Shown here piece by piece: positions 1 to 7,743 of a stretch of DNA of 34,811 nt. Under the pieces are notes generated by a model. It searched no databases and had not been told where the DNA came from. It worked only from the letters and a program-made list of their open reading frames with translations. Source of the DNA: Leptospiraceae bacterium (GTDB lineage: Bacteria > Spirochaetota > Leptospiria > Leptospirales > Leptospiraceae). The stretch's first letter is position 1. Every line of letters starts with the position of its first letter. The translations under genes were made by a program, and so were the position numbers. The stretch spans positions 1 to 34,811 of the forward strand of contig JANYCR010000039.1 in assembly GCA_025360185.1 (NCBI GenBank), written 5' to 3'.

Positions 1-2245
1 TCCTAAGAGGCGAGGGTTCTTGAAACTCTTTTCGAGCGTCTAATACTAGTTGTGCGGCATCTTCTACGGCTAATTTAGATTTGTCTTTGGGATTATCGGG
101 CCACGGAAAATTATTGTAAACGATTTCGTTTGAATATCTAAAATCACTTTTTAATCTACCACAAATATTTCTAACCCAAGCCATATGCATTTCTGACGTT
201 AATACTCCGAATGTAAATAAATCTGCATTTGCCACAAATAAACAAGTATCACTGGCGATATGAGTTTTATCAAAAAATCCCATTGGAATATACTTTCTAT
301 TTTCAGATGAATGTCTTGGAATTAAAATATAGTCCGTAGTTGGTTGTCTATTTTCACCAAATAAAGCAGGGAATGCAGCTAACTTCTGAGTAGCCTCTCG
401 GTCACTGGAAGATCGAAGCTCTTTCACTAATAGCACTCTCTTTGCTATTTCGGGTAATTCTTTCAGTTCATTTGGTTGAATATCGACTAGCCATAAACAC
501 CATCGCTTTTCACTATTTAAAAATTCTCTTCCGCTTAGTATTGGTTTTATGAACTTTTCTGCATTAGGTTCTGCTTTTAAGAATTCCTTTTTTTCTTCAT
601 CGGTAAATAGGAAGTAACCTCCATCATTTGGCATACTTCCAAAAGAAATTTCTGGGACATTACAAATCGGTGCTCTTCTTTTAAAAACTAAAGAGTCATT
701 TGCATCAATTAAATACGGATTGATATTCTTTACTTTTATTTCGTGCGGCTCACCACTAATATCCTCATATTCGTAAATGTATTTTTCACTAATATCAAAA
801 CTTCCAAAAGAAATTATTACTACATGCACTGCTGCATTTCCCTTTGCTTCATTGCTCCACTTGAATGTTCTATGTGCAAAATGAATTTTAACATTGTATT
901 TGTTGAACAATTCATTCCATAAAATTCCAACTTGCTCCCCTTGCGAAATGGAATTAGTAGAAACAAATCCAACTTTGATTTGAGTATCTTTGATAAACTG
1001 CCCCGCCTTTAAATACCAACAAGCAACATAATCTAAAACTCCCGCGCCGCTTAAATTCGCAAAAACTGATTCCATATCCTTTTTCTGCCACTCTGTTTGC
1101 ATTTGTTTTCCAATGAAAGGAGGATTCCCTAGTATATAATTGAAATTCCCTTGTGGAATTTCTTCCACAATTCCTTTCATCGTATTCTTTGTATCATAAG
1201 AAACTATTTCTTGAATCAAGGGTTTAATGAGTGTATGCCAGTCAATTTGTAATGCATTTCCATAAATAATATTGGCAGATTTCTGAAGAGGAAGACGAGT
1301 GAAGTATTGACCGAATTCGTCAGAAATCTTCATATTCATCTGGTGATCGATTAGCCACATTGCAACTTCGGCAACTCTTACTGGAAATTCTTCAATTTCA
1401 ATTCCATAAAACTGATCTATATCTAGTAAAATTAATTCTCGAATATTTAAAACAGTCTGTCCTGTTGGATTGAGTTTTTTAATTACTTCTATTTCTAGAA
1501 ATCTTAACTCTCTATATGTGATTACTAAGAAGTTGCCGCAACCGCAAGCCGGATCTAGAAATTTCAGACCTGCTAATTTACTATGAAACTCTTCCAATTT
1601 TTTTTTATTTTTTCCACACGCTTCTAATTCTTTGTATAAATTATCTAAGAATAATGATTTAATAAGTTTTAAAATATTTTTTTCAGATGTATAATGCGCT
1701 CCTAAATTTCTACGCTCTTCCGGATTCATCACTGATTGAAAGAGCGAACCAAAAATTGCTGGTGAAATTTTTCCCCAATCCAATGCACAACAATCTAAAA
1801 GCACATTTCGCATCGCACTATTGAAGTTTGCATCAGGAATAGATTCTGCAAATAATCCACCATTCACATATTCAAATTCATTGAGCGACTCATCCAAAAC
1901 TTTCGGGCGTTTATCTTTTGGAGTATTGAGGATATTAAAAATTTTATAAATATGTAAACCTAAGTCACTTCCGTCTTCATTTGTTTTTGTTTGAATATAA
2001 TCTTGAAAAATATTTTTATTAAATATACCTGTATCCTCAGCAAACAAACAAAATACAAGCCGAACTAGATAGAGTTCTAAATGATGTCCTGTGTAATCAT
2101 TTGCCTTTAGCCAGTCATGTATTTTTCCCATAAGTTCGGCAGCTTTTATATTAACAGGATCTTCTTCTTTGAATGGATAGCCAATGTCTGAACTATGATT
2201 CGTATGATTTAGGTGATTAATATGATTTTCAATGTACATTTGCAT
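1..2245 (-). CDS. MmeI-like DNA adenine methyltransferase lacking the nuclease domain (3' end off window)
   Basis: I translated this frame by hand from the ATG at 2245 to the window edge and found no stop: at least 748 residues, with the C-terminus beyond position 1. It is a close paralogue of the complete enzyme at 2343-5141. It starts almost exactly where that protein's helical linker begins (shared DPVNIKAAELMGK) and contains the AdoMet motif DPACGCGNF, the amino-methyltransferase motif NPPF and a target-recognition region with SSENRKYIPMGF. The roughly 150-residue N-terminal PD-(D/E)XK domain is absent, and an in-frame TAA lies about 20 bases upstream of the ATG, so it is not merely mis-started. 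By family knowledge it should methylate adenine in a specific site without cutting. It lies 97 bases downstream of the complete copy on the same strand. It may be an active orphan methyltransferase or a recently truncated gene; the intact frame favours function. Confidence 0.85.
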   Translation of the reverse strand, partial: MQMYIENHINHLNHTNHSSDIGYPFKEEDPVNIKAAELMGKIHDWLKANDYTGHHLELYLVRLVFCLFAEDTGIFNKNIFQDYIQTKTNEDGSDLGLHIYKIFNILNTPKDKRPKVLDESLNEFEYVNGGLFAESIPDANFNSAMRNVLLDCCALDWGKISPAIFGSLFQSVMNPEERRNLGAHYTSEKNILKLIKSLFLDNLYKELEACGKNKKKLEEFHSKLAGLKFLDPACGCGNFLVITYRELRFLEIEVIKKLNPTGQTVLNIRELILLDIDQFYGIEIEEFPVRVAEVAMWLIDHQMNMKISDEFGQYFTRLPLQKSANIIYGNALQIDWHTLIKPLIQEIVSYDTKNTMKGIVEEIPQGNFNYILGNPPFIGKQMQTEWQKKDMESVFANLSGAGVLDYVACWYLKAGQFIKDTQIKVGFVSTNSISQGEQVGILWNELFNKYNVKIHFAHRTFKWSNEAKGNAAVHVVIISFGSFDISEKYIYEYEDISGEPHEIKVKNINPYLIDANDSLVFKRRAPICNVPEISFGSMPNDGGYFLFTDEEKKEFLKAEPNAEKFIKPILSGREFLNSEKRWCLWLVDIQPNELKELPEIAKRVLLVKELRSSSDREATQKLAAFPALFGENRQPTTDYILIPRHSSENRKYIPMGFFDKTHIASDTCLFVANADLFTFGVLTSEMHMAWVRNICGRLKSDFRYSNEIVYNNFPWPDNPKDKSKLAVEDAAQLVLDARKEFQEPSPLR
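2192..2227 (-). repeat. Four tandem 9-base units encoding Asn-His-X
   Basis: Just inside the start of the truncated methyltransferase, four consecutive 9-base units of the form AAT-CAT/CAC-NNN encode N-H-I, N-H-L, N-H-T and N-H-S. The intact paralogue has nothing comparable, so this short repeat is specific to the novel N-terminus formed where the nuclease domain is missing. Confidence 0.6.
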
Positions 2246-2289
2246 TTTTATAAATGAGTCATAGTTTTACTTCCAATCTTGGCGAGTGG

Positions 2290-2336
2290 CTGTGCGGGAA
2301 GTCCCGTGCTTGCGTAGCGTGCAGGGATAATTCCGA
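2290..2336. repeat. GC-rich palindromic intergenic element
   Basis: Between the two methyltransferase genes lies a patch much richer in G+C than its surroundings. It contains a CGGG/CCCG hairpin with a 4-base loop (2295-2306) and an outer TCCC/GGGA pairing around TGC/GCA (about 2302-2326). It does not code for part of either enzyme. It resembles a dispersed intergenic repeat or an insertion scar; no second copy is visible in this window. Confidence 0.35.
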
Positions 2337-2342
2337 TTGTAT

Positions 2343-5141
2343 TCATATTTTTTTCTTCTCTTTTGCCTTGGTAAATAAATCTGTGGTATACTTCTCGTAT
2401 AGTTCAAATAAGAACTCCATACGTTTCGTTTCACTTTCGAAAGGTTTCAAACGATAAGCCGCATCGACTGCTTTGTCTAGCTCTTGATGAGCCTTCACAA
2501 GTTTAGCGGGCATGGTAAGCTGGTCATACAAGTCAGATAGAGAGCTATTAGGAAATTCTGCTCGAACACCTAATACTCGTTGTGCGCAGTCCTCAATCAA
2601 CTTTGTTTGTTTTTCAGTTGGATTTAAAGGCCATGGATAGTTATTATAAACTATATCTTTTGAATAACGAAAATCACTTTTTAATCGACCACATACATGC
2701 TTCACCCAACACATATGCATTGCCGATGTTAAAACCCCAAAGTGAACAAAAGTTGCATTCGGAACTATGAGACAAAGATTACTAGCGACTACGTTAGATT
2801 TTTCAAAGCCCATAGGTATATATTTTCGTCTTTCAGACGATACGCTAGGAATAATAATATAATCTACACCCTTCGGCTGAGTTATTTGCGCAAATAAATG
2901 GGGAATACTTGCTAGGTTCGGTCTGGATGATTTTTCCCTTATTTGCTTAACTTTTTGAACTCTTTCTAATACAAATTTTAATTTTTTGAGTTCGCTTGGC
3001 TCAATGTCTTCTAGCCACAGACACCAACGTTCTATTTTATTAATGTATTCTTGAGAACCCACAAATCTCCTAAAATATTTTAACGCATTCGGCTCTTTCT
3101 CTATGAATTTATTTTTTTCTTCAGTGGTAAATAACAATTCACCACCGTCGGCTGGCATATTTCCAAAATGCATTTCAGGCACTGCACAAATTGCATTTTG
3201 TTGTCTACCAATTAGAACATCTCTAGCATCCAATAAATATGGATTAATATTTTTAACGCTTATTCTGAGAGGTTCTCCTTTTATATTTTCATACTCAAAA
3301 ATCATTTTAGAGCTAGTATCATAACTAGCAAAACTAATTATCACACAGTATACAGCAGCATTACCTTTCGCTTCATTGCTCCATTTAAATTTACGATGGG
3401 CAAAATGAATTTTAACCTTGTATTTACTAAGCATTGGGGTCCAAAGGATACTTGTTTGTAACCCTTGAACAATTGAATTTGTAGAAACAAATGCAACTTT
3501 TATTGTCGTACCCTCAATATACTTAGCAGACTTAATATACCAAGCACTAACATAATCTAAATCGCCTATGTTCTTAATATTGTCAAAAACAGTAATCAGG
3601 TCTCGCTTCTGATCATCTTTCATCATTCGAGAACCCACGAAAGGCGGATTACCAAGAATATACGCATAATTATCTCTTACCTGCTCGACCTTGCCGGCAA
3701 CTTCCTTTTTGCCCATATCATAGAAATAAGTTTCGATGATTCTGGGTTTAATCAGACTTGCCCAATCAGCTCGCAGAGCGTTTGCATTTAAAATATTTGC
3801 AGCTTTTTGTAAAGGAAGTCTTAAAAAATAAACGCCAAATTCTTCACTCAGCCTTTGATTCATTTGATGGTCAATAAGCCACATCGCGACCTCTGCCACT
3901 CTAGATGGAAACTCTTCAATTTCAATTCCGTAAATCTGGTCAACATCTAATAATGCAACTGTTTTAATATCTGTGAATTTTTCTTTTCTACTTAGAATTT
4001 TTAAAACTTCGATTTCTAAAACTCGTAATTCTCGGTATGTGATTACTAAGAAGTTACCGCAACCGCAAGCAGGGTCTAGAAATTTTAAGTTTCCTAATTT
4101 CTTATGGAAGTCTATGAGCTTATTTCGATTACCCTTAACAGTGTCAAATTCTTCATACAGCTCATCTAAGAATAATGGCTTGATTAGTTTCAAAATATTT
4201 TTTTCGCTCGTGTAATGCGCTCCCAGATTTCTGCGTTCTTCTTTATTCATTACACTTTGAAACATGGAACCAAAAATAGCAGGTGAAATTAAACTCCAAT
4301 CTAAATAACAACATTCGAGTAGCGTATGACGCATTTTAGAATCGAAACTTGCAGTCGGTAATACCTCTTCAAATAATTTTCCATTTACATACGGAATTTT
4401 ATTTAACTGCTCTTCTAGGTTTTTAAATCGTTTATCAGGATGTGTGTTTAAAACTTGAAACAATTCTTGGAGCTTCGCGGCAAGATCACTACCATCTTCA
4501 TTTGTTCTTCGCTCAATATAGTCTTCAAATAATTGCTTTTCAAATATAGTTGTATCCTCTGCGAATAAGCAGAATAAGACTCTTACTAAATAAACTTCCA
4601 GAGGATGACCTTCGTATCCAATTTCTTTTAATCGGTCGTGGAGTTTACCCATTAGCTCCGCAGCTTTGATATTGACTGGATCTTGGTCTTTAAAGGTTTT
4701 TTGTTCGTAACCTGCAATAAAACCAAAGGCTTGGACATTGTTTACAAATTCTTTTAATTGGAATTCGATTTGAGTTTCTTCTTCTAGGTCATGGAGTCGA
4801 AAGGTTGCAAAATCAGAAACCAAAATATATTTAGGAATTTCTTCTTGGTTTAGTTTTTGTATATATTCCTTAGCTTGAATGAATGCCTTATCTAAATCTT
4901 TTCCTTTGCTCTTCATTTCTATGAGCATTGATCCTTTCCAAAATAAGTCTATGTATCCATCGTGCTCATTCAGTTTTTTTACTTTATGCTCAAAGGTTGC
5001 GATTTTTCGTCGGCTAACGCCAAACACATTGAAAAAAGCTTCTAGAAAAGATTTCGCCTCTGCATCTTCACTAATTGTATTTTCCCATTCCTTTGAGAAT
5101 GTAACTGCTCGTTCTTTGATTTCATTCCAACTAAGTACCAT
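2343..5141 (-). CDS. MmeI-family type IIL restriction-modification enzyme
   Basis: A single polypeptide of 932 residues that should both cut and methylate DNA. In order it shows an N-terminal PD-(D/E)XK nuclease with D65-X9-E75-X-K77, the same spacing known for MmeI; a helical linker (about 155-350); an adenine methyltransferase domain with motif I DPACGCGNF (356-364) and motif IV NPPF (498-501); and a target-recognition region (about 620-830) containing SSERRKYIPMGF. Length and domain order match the family. I prefer the ATG at 5141, giving MVLSWNEIKERA, because family members begin with this segment; the frame also allows a TTG at 5177. Enzymes of this type methylate one strand of an asymmetric site and cut about 20 bases away, and one recognition region sets both activities. 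The tandem paralogue downstream lacks the nuclease. The recognition sequence cannot be read from here. Confidence 0.93.
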   Translation of the reverse strand: MVLSWNEIKERAVTFSKEWENTISEDAEAKSFLEAFFNVFGVSRRKIATFEHKVKKLNEHDGYIDLFWKGSMLIEMKSKGKDLDKAFIQAKEYIQKLNQEEIPKYILVSDFATFRLHDLEEETQIEFQLKEFVNNVQAFGFIAGYEQKTFKDQDPVNIKAAELMGKLHDRLKEIGYEGHPLEVYLVRVLFCLFAEDTTIFEKQLFEDYIERRTNEDGSDLAAKLQELFQVLNTHPDKRFKNLEEQLNKIPYVNGKLFEEVLPTASFDSKMRHTLLECCYLDWSLISPAIFGSMFQSVMNKEERRNLGAHYTSEKNILKLIKPLFLDELYEEFDTVKGNRNKLIDFHKKLGNLKFLDPACGCGNFLVITYRELRVLEIEVLKILSRKEKFTDIKTVALLDVDQIYGIEIEEFPSRVAEVAMWLIDHQMNQRLSEEFGVYFLRLPLQKAANILNANALRADWASLIKPRIIETYFYDMGKKEVAGKVEQVRDNYAYILGNPPFVGSRMMKDDQKRDLITVFDNIKNIGDLDYVSAWYIKSAKYIEGTTIKVAFVSTNSIVQGLQTSILWTPMLSKYKVKIHFAHRKFKWSNEAKGNAAVYCVIISFASYDTSSKMIFEYENIKGEPLRISVKNINPYLLDARDVLIGRQQNAICAVPEMHFGNMPADGGELLFTTEEKNKFIEKEPNALKYFRRFVGSQEYINKIERWCLWLEDIEPSELKKLKFVLERVQKVKQIREKSSRPNLASIPHLFAQITQPKGVDYIIIPSVSSERRKYIPMGFEKSNVVASNLCLIVPNATFVHFGVLTSAMHMCWVKHVCGRLKSDFRYSKDIVYNNYPWPLNPTEKQTKLIEDCAQRVLGVRAEFPNSSLSDLYDQLTMPAKLVKAHQELDKAVDAAYRLKPFESETKRMEFLFELYEKYTTDLFTKAKEKKKI

Positions 5142-5237
5142 AAGGTTACAAGTTGCGGTTAATAAAGAAAACGTCAATGAAATAAAGAAGTTGTTAATAG
5201 GGTTGAGTTTAGTTATCTAGAATCTGTAGAAATTGAG

Positions 5238-5262
5238 ATTCCCGATTAAAAATTTCGGGAAT
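5238..5262. repeat. Palindromic intergenic repeat (ATTCCCGA...TCGGGAAT)
   Basis: Perfect 8-base arms ATTCCCGA (5238-5245) and TCGGGAAT (5255-5262) flank an A/T loop and are followed by GACA. The same arms-plus-GACA layout recurs at 26336-26364, and a variant at 26261-26321, so this is a dispersed family. Its place downstream of fliL suggests it may also act in termination. Confidence 0.6.
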
Positions 5263-5273
5263 GACAAAGTGAA

Positions 5274-5304
5274 GCACAGAGAATATAAATTCCCTCCTCT
5301 GTGC
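5274..5304 (-). terminator. Hairpin after the flagellar operon
   Basis: GCACAGAG (5274-5281) and CTCTGTGC (5297-5304) form a perfect 8-base-pair stem, 22 bases past the fliL stop codon. It is followed on the minus strand by short T-rich sequence and then the second palindrome at 5238-5262. It probably ends the flbD-motA-motB-fliL transcript, although no long U tract follows. Confidence 0.45.
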
Positions 5305-5326
5305 CTCAGTGTCTCGGTGGCAAATC

Positions 5327-5851
5327 TTAATTCACAATAAATTCACGGAAGTAAACTTCCTTAATTTTTCCGTTTGTTAAAATGTGGTTGATATGAGCTT
5401 TAATTTCTTCGCGTAAATCTAGTTGATCGTTTAGAGTTTTTAAATCTTCTTTTGTTTTACGAGAGATAATCAGGTTAATAATGTTTTGCATTTGTGGAAG
5501 ACGAGTTGCAAGCTCTGCGCCTAATGCTTGTTGTCCTGCGTCAAAACCAAAAGTTAATTTCAACTTGATAAAGTGAGCTTCCCCAATGTCAGCTGTATTG
5601 ATACGAAACTCGTCTATGAAGTTAAAAGTTTCGAGTGGTGGTGGGGCTTTTACAAGCGCAATATTCTTTTGTTGCTTATAAACGCTTGTGGCTGTCTTTT
5701 GTGCGACAAACGTAGATATAACCGCTACAAGAATAACACCGAGTATCCCCGCTGCAATCCATATTAACCATTTTATAATTGGTGACGATGCTTTCGGCTC
5801 CGCCGCCGGCTTACCATCTTCGTCTTCTAATTCTGCTGCTGCATCACCCAT
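5327..5851 (-). CDS. fliL: Flagellar basal body-associated protein FliL
   Basis: 174 residues: a short acidic cytoplasmic tail (1-24), one transmembrane segment (about 25-50) and a periplasmic FliL domain ending in the typical KEVYFREFIVN. FliL surrounds or supports the stator at the flagellar motor; in spirochaetes the motors are in the periplasm. The ATG at 5851 is preceded by GGAG at good spacing. It is the last gene of the flbD-motA-motB-fliL block, 31 bases after motB, and hairpins follow it. Identification rests on domain shape, C-terminal motif and neighbours. Confidence 0.93.
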   Translation of the reverse strand: MGDAAAELEDEDGKPAAEPKASSPIIKWLIWIAAGILGVILVAVISTFVAQKTATSVYKQQKNIALVKAPPPLETFNFIDEFRINTADIGEAHFIKLKLTFGFDAGQQALGAELATRLPQMQNIINLIISRKTKEDLKTLNDQLDLREEIKAHINHILTNGKIKEVYFREFIVN

Positions 5852-5882
5852 GAGTAGTCTCCTTACATAAGTTCATTTTTTT

Positions 5883-6710
5883 TTAGTCCTCACCCTCTAC
5901 GGAAGTTTCCGTGTTCGGGAGTTTTGTATCTGGCAATCCTAAATTACTTTCAGAGAATTTTCGTTTCACTGATTTTTCAGATAAAATTACAATATCTATT
6001 CGGCGATTATATGCTTTAGCTTCAGGGCTTCCTTGGTTTTCTACTGCAAAAGGTCGAGCTGAACCATAACTAACTGCTTGGAATAATCCAGGTGGAAGCT
6101 TATTTACATTAATCATGAATACGGTAGAATTAATTGCTCTTGCTCCCGCCAAATCCCAGTTATTAATGTAAGTTCTTTCTTCCCTACCAACATTAGTGCC
6201 AGGAAGGACTGCGTCTTCATCGCTGTGTCCTTCTACTTTCACAAAGCGATCTAAATCTTTTATAAGCCCGGAAGCTTTTTTTAATACATCTTTTACCGGT
6301 GGAAGTAAGATGGCAGATGCAGGATTGAAATAATCTGCTCCAATAAGGGAAATAACAAGTCCCCGCTCATCTTCTGAAATGCGAACTCTTCCTTTCTCAA
6401 TTTCTGATTTGAATACTTGCGTTGCTTGGTTTCTTGCTTTTGAAAGTGCCTTCCCTGTTGTCTGCGAAGGAAGGCTTTCAATATTCATTCCCAATTCTTC
6501 TAGTGAACCTTTAGCTAAAGTTTGTCCCCCATCAAAAAAACCTGTAGAAGATTTGAATACAGAGAGGATAATTTGCATTTCCTTCTGATTAGTTTTTCCG
6601 GTAGTATATAGCATGATAAAAAAACATAGGAGCAATGTCACCATGTCTCCATAGGTCAACATATACTCCGCAACTTTCTGAATGCAGTCAGGGCATTTTT
6701 GTTTAGCCAT
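5883..6710 (-). CDS. motB: Flagellar motor stator protein MotB
   Basis: 275 residues. A single N-terminal transmembrane helix carries the proton-binding aspartate D22 in TYGDMVTLLLCFF, matching the conserved Asp of MotB proteins. A plug/linker follows, and the C-terminal OmpA-like peptidoglycan-binding domain is recognisable from VEGHSDED, the NWDLAGARA stretch and NRRIDIVI. MotB anchors the stator to the cell wall and, with MotA, forms the ion channel that drives rotation. The N-terminus also has a C-P-D-C motif (residues 6-9) ahead of the helix. It sits 45 bases after motA and 31 before fliL. Whether the channel uses protons or sodium is not settled by these residues. Confidence 0.96.
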   Translation of the reverse strand: MAKQKCPDCIQKVAEYMLTYGDMVTLLLCFFIMLYTTGKTNQKEMQIILSVFKSSTGFFDGGQTLAKGSLEELGMNIESLPSQTTGKALSKARNQATQVFKSEIEKGRVRISEDERGLVISLIGADYFNPASAILLPPVKDVLKKASGLIKDLDRFVKVEGHSDEDAVLPGTNVGREERTYINNWDLAGARAINSTVFMINVNKLPPGLFQAVSYGSARPFAVENQGSPEAKAYNRRIDIVILSEKSVKRKFSESNLGLPDTKLPNTETSVEGED

Positions 6711-6755
6711 AAACCAGTCTTAATCCTTACCATCGTCTTTTAATACAGCGCGCTC

Positions 6756-7505
6756 TTATGGTGCTAAGTAACTTGAAAGTTTTTCTTTCACAATACGGGG
6801 ATTATCCCCTGATTGAATAGAAAGAGTCCCTTCAATCATAATCTGTTTCATAGAAAGCTCGTCTTCACTTCTCTTTGCCAATTTCTTTACAAATGGAATT
6901 GCAAGTAAGTTAGCGGCAAATGATCCGTATAGCGTTGTAATAAGTGCTGCCGCCATACCGGTTCCAATAGCCGATGCATCCCCGCTACCTAAGTTCTTTA
7001 ACATCGCCACAAGTCCAATCAGAGTACCAAGCATCCCGAAACCGGGAGCCAAGCCTCCAAGAGAATCCCACCATGCTCGACCAGATGCATGACGACTGGC
7101 TATATTACTAATTTCTGTTTCCATAATATTTCGGACAAGTTCAGGATCTGTTCCATCCACTACAAGTTGAATTCCTTTCTTTAAAAATTCATCCGGAAGT
7201 TCATTCACATCATCTTCTAAGGCTAACAGCCCTTCTCTACGTGCTTTCTCAGAAAAAGAAACGAGTGTAGTAATGAGTCCGGGTATATCAAACTTATCCA
7301 CAAAGAATGCTTTACGAGTAACTTTTCCAATAGAAAGAGTAGCATCCCAAGGAGCAGAGAGAATCGTAGCCGCCACCCCTCCTCCGAAAGTAATTAAAAC
7401 GGATGGAATATCAATAATATCTCCTGCTCCTAAACCGGCATAAATTGTTCCGAAGGTTAGAACAAGCATCCCTCCACCAAATCCAATGACTGTTGCTATA
7501 TCCAT
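6756..7505 (-). CDS. motA: Flagellar motor stator protein MotA
   Basis: 249 residues with the MotA/ExbB layout: two N-terminal membrane helices (starting MDIATVIGFGGG and around ITFGGGVAATIL), a long cytoplasmic domain with charged residues (about 70-140) that contacts the rotor, then two further helices including the conserved segment APGFGMLGTLIGLVAML and the helix around GMAAALITTLYGSF. It partners with MotB to form the torque-generating unit. Only 5 bases separate it from the flbD stop, so the two are almost certainly co-transcribed. Confidence 0.96.
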   Translation of the reverse strand: MDIATVIGFGGGMLVLTFGTIYAGLGAGDIIDIPSVLITFGGGVAATILSAPWDATLSIGKVTRKAFFVDKFDIPGLITTLVSFSEKARREGLLALEDDVNELPDEFLKKGIQLVVDGTDPELVRNIMETEISNIASRHASGRAWWDSLGGLAPGFGMLGTLIGLVAMLKNLGSGDASAIGTGMAAALITTLYGSFAANLLAIPFVKKLAKRSEDELSMKQIMIEGTLSIQSGDNPRIVKEKLSSYLAP

Positions 7506-7510
7506 CTTAT

Positions 7511-7726
7511 TTACTTCTCCTCATTTGCGGAAATATGTATTGCGTTCTTAAAAACTTTTCTTTGGTATTCAATTATGCTATTTATAATTTCATCTACTTT
7601 TTCTTTTACGATAATTTTTTTATCGTTTTGCAAAGTAATTACCGAATCAGGAGTTGCCTCGATACTTTCAATCAAGTTACAGTTAATAATAATTTCGGAG
7701 TTATTTAATCTATGTAAGGTAATCAA
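7511..7726 (-). CDS. flbD: Flagellar protein FlbD
   Basis: 71 residues matching the small FlbD family: an opening like ITLHRLNNSEIIINCNLI, the core IEATPDSVITLQNDKK and a C-terminal helix (VDEIINSIIEYQRK). In spirochaetes flbD commonly precedes motA. The start codon is TTG at 7726; an AGGA six bases upstream supports it and no better ATG exists nearby. It may contribute to flagellar gene control or assembly, but its role is poorly known. It begins 17 bases after the upstream glycosyltransferase ends. Confidence 0.88.
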   Translation of the reverse strand: MITLHRLNNSEIIINCNLIESIEATPDSVITLQNDKKIIVKEKVDEIINSIIEYQRKVFKNAIHISANEEK

Positions 7727-7743
7727 GGATATTCCTGTAGAGT

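Noticed and set aside
2254-2457. Plus-strand frame of 67 codons between the methyltransferase genes
   Set aside because: Mostly antisense to the 3' end of the MmeI gene, no domain, no ribosome site.
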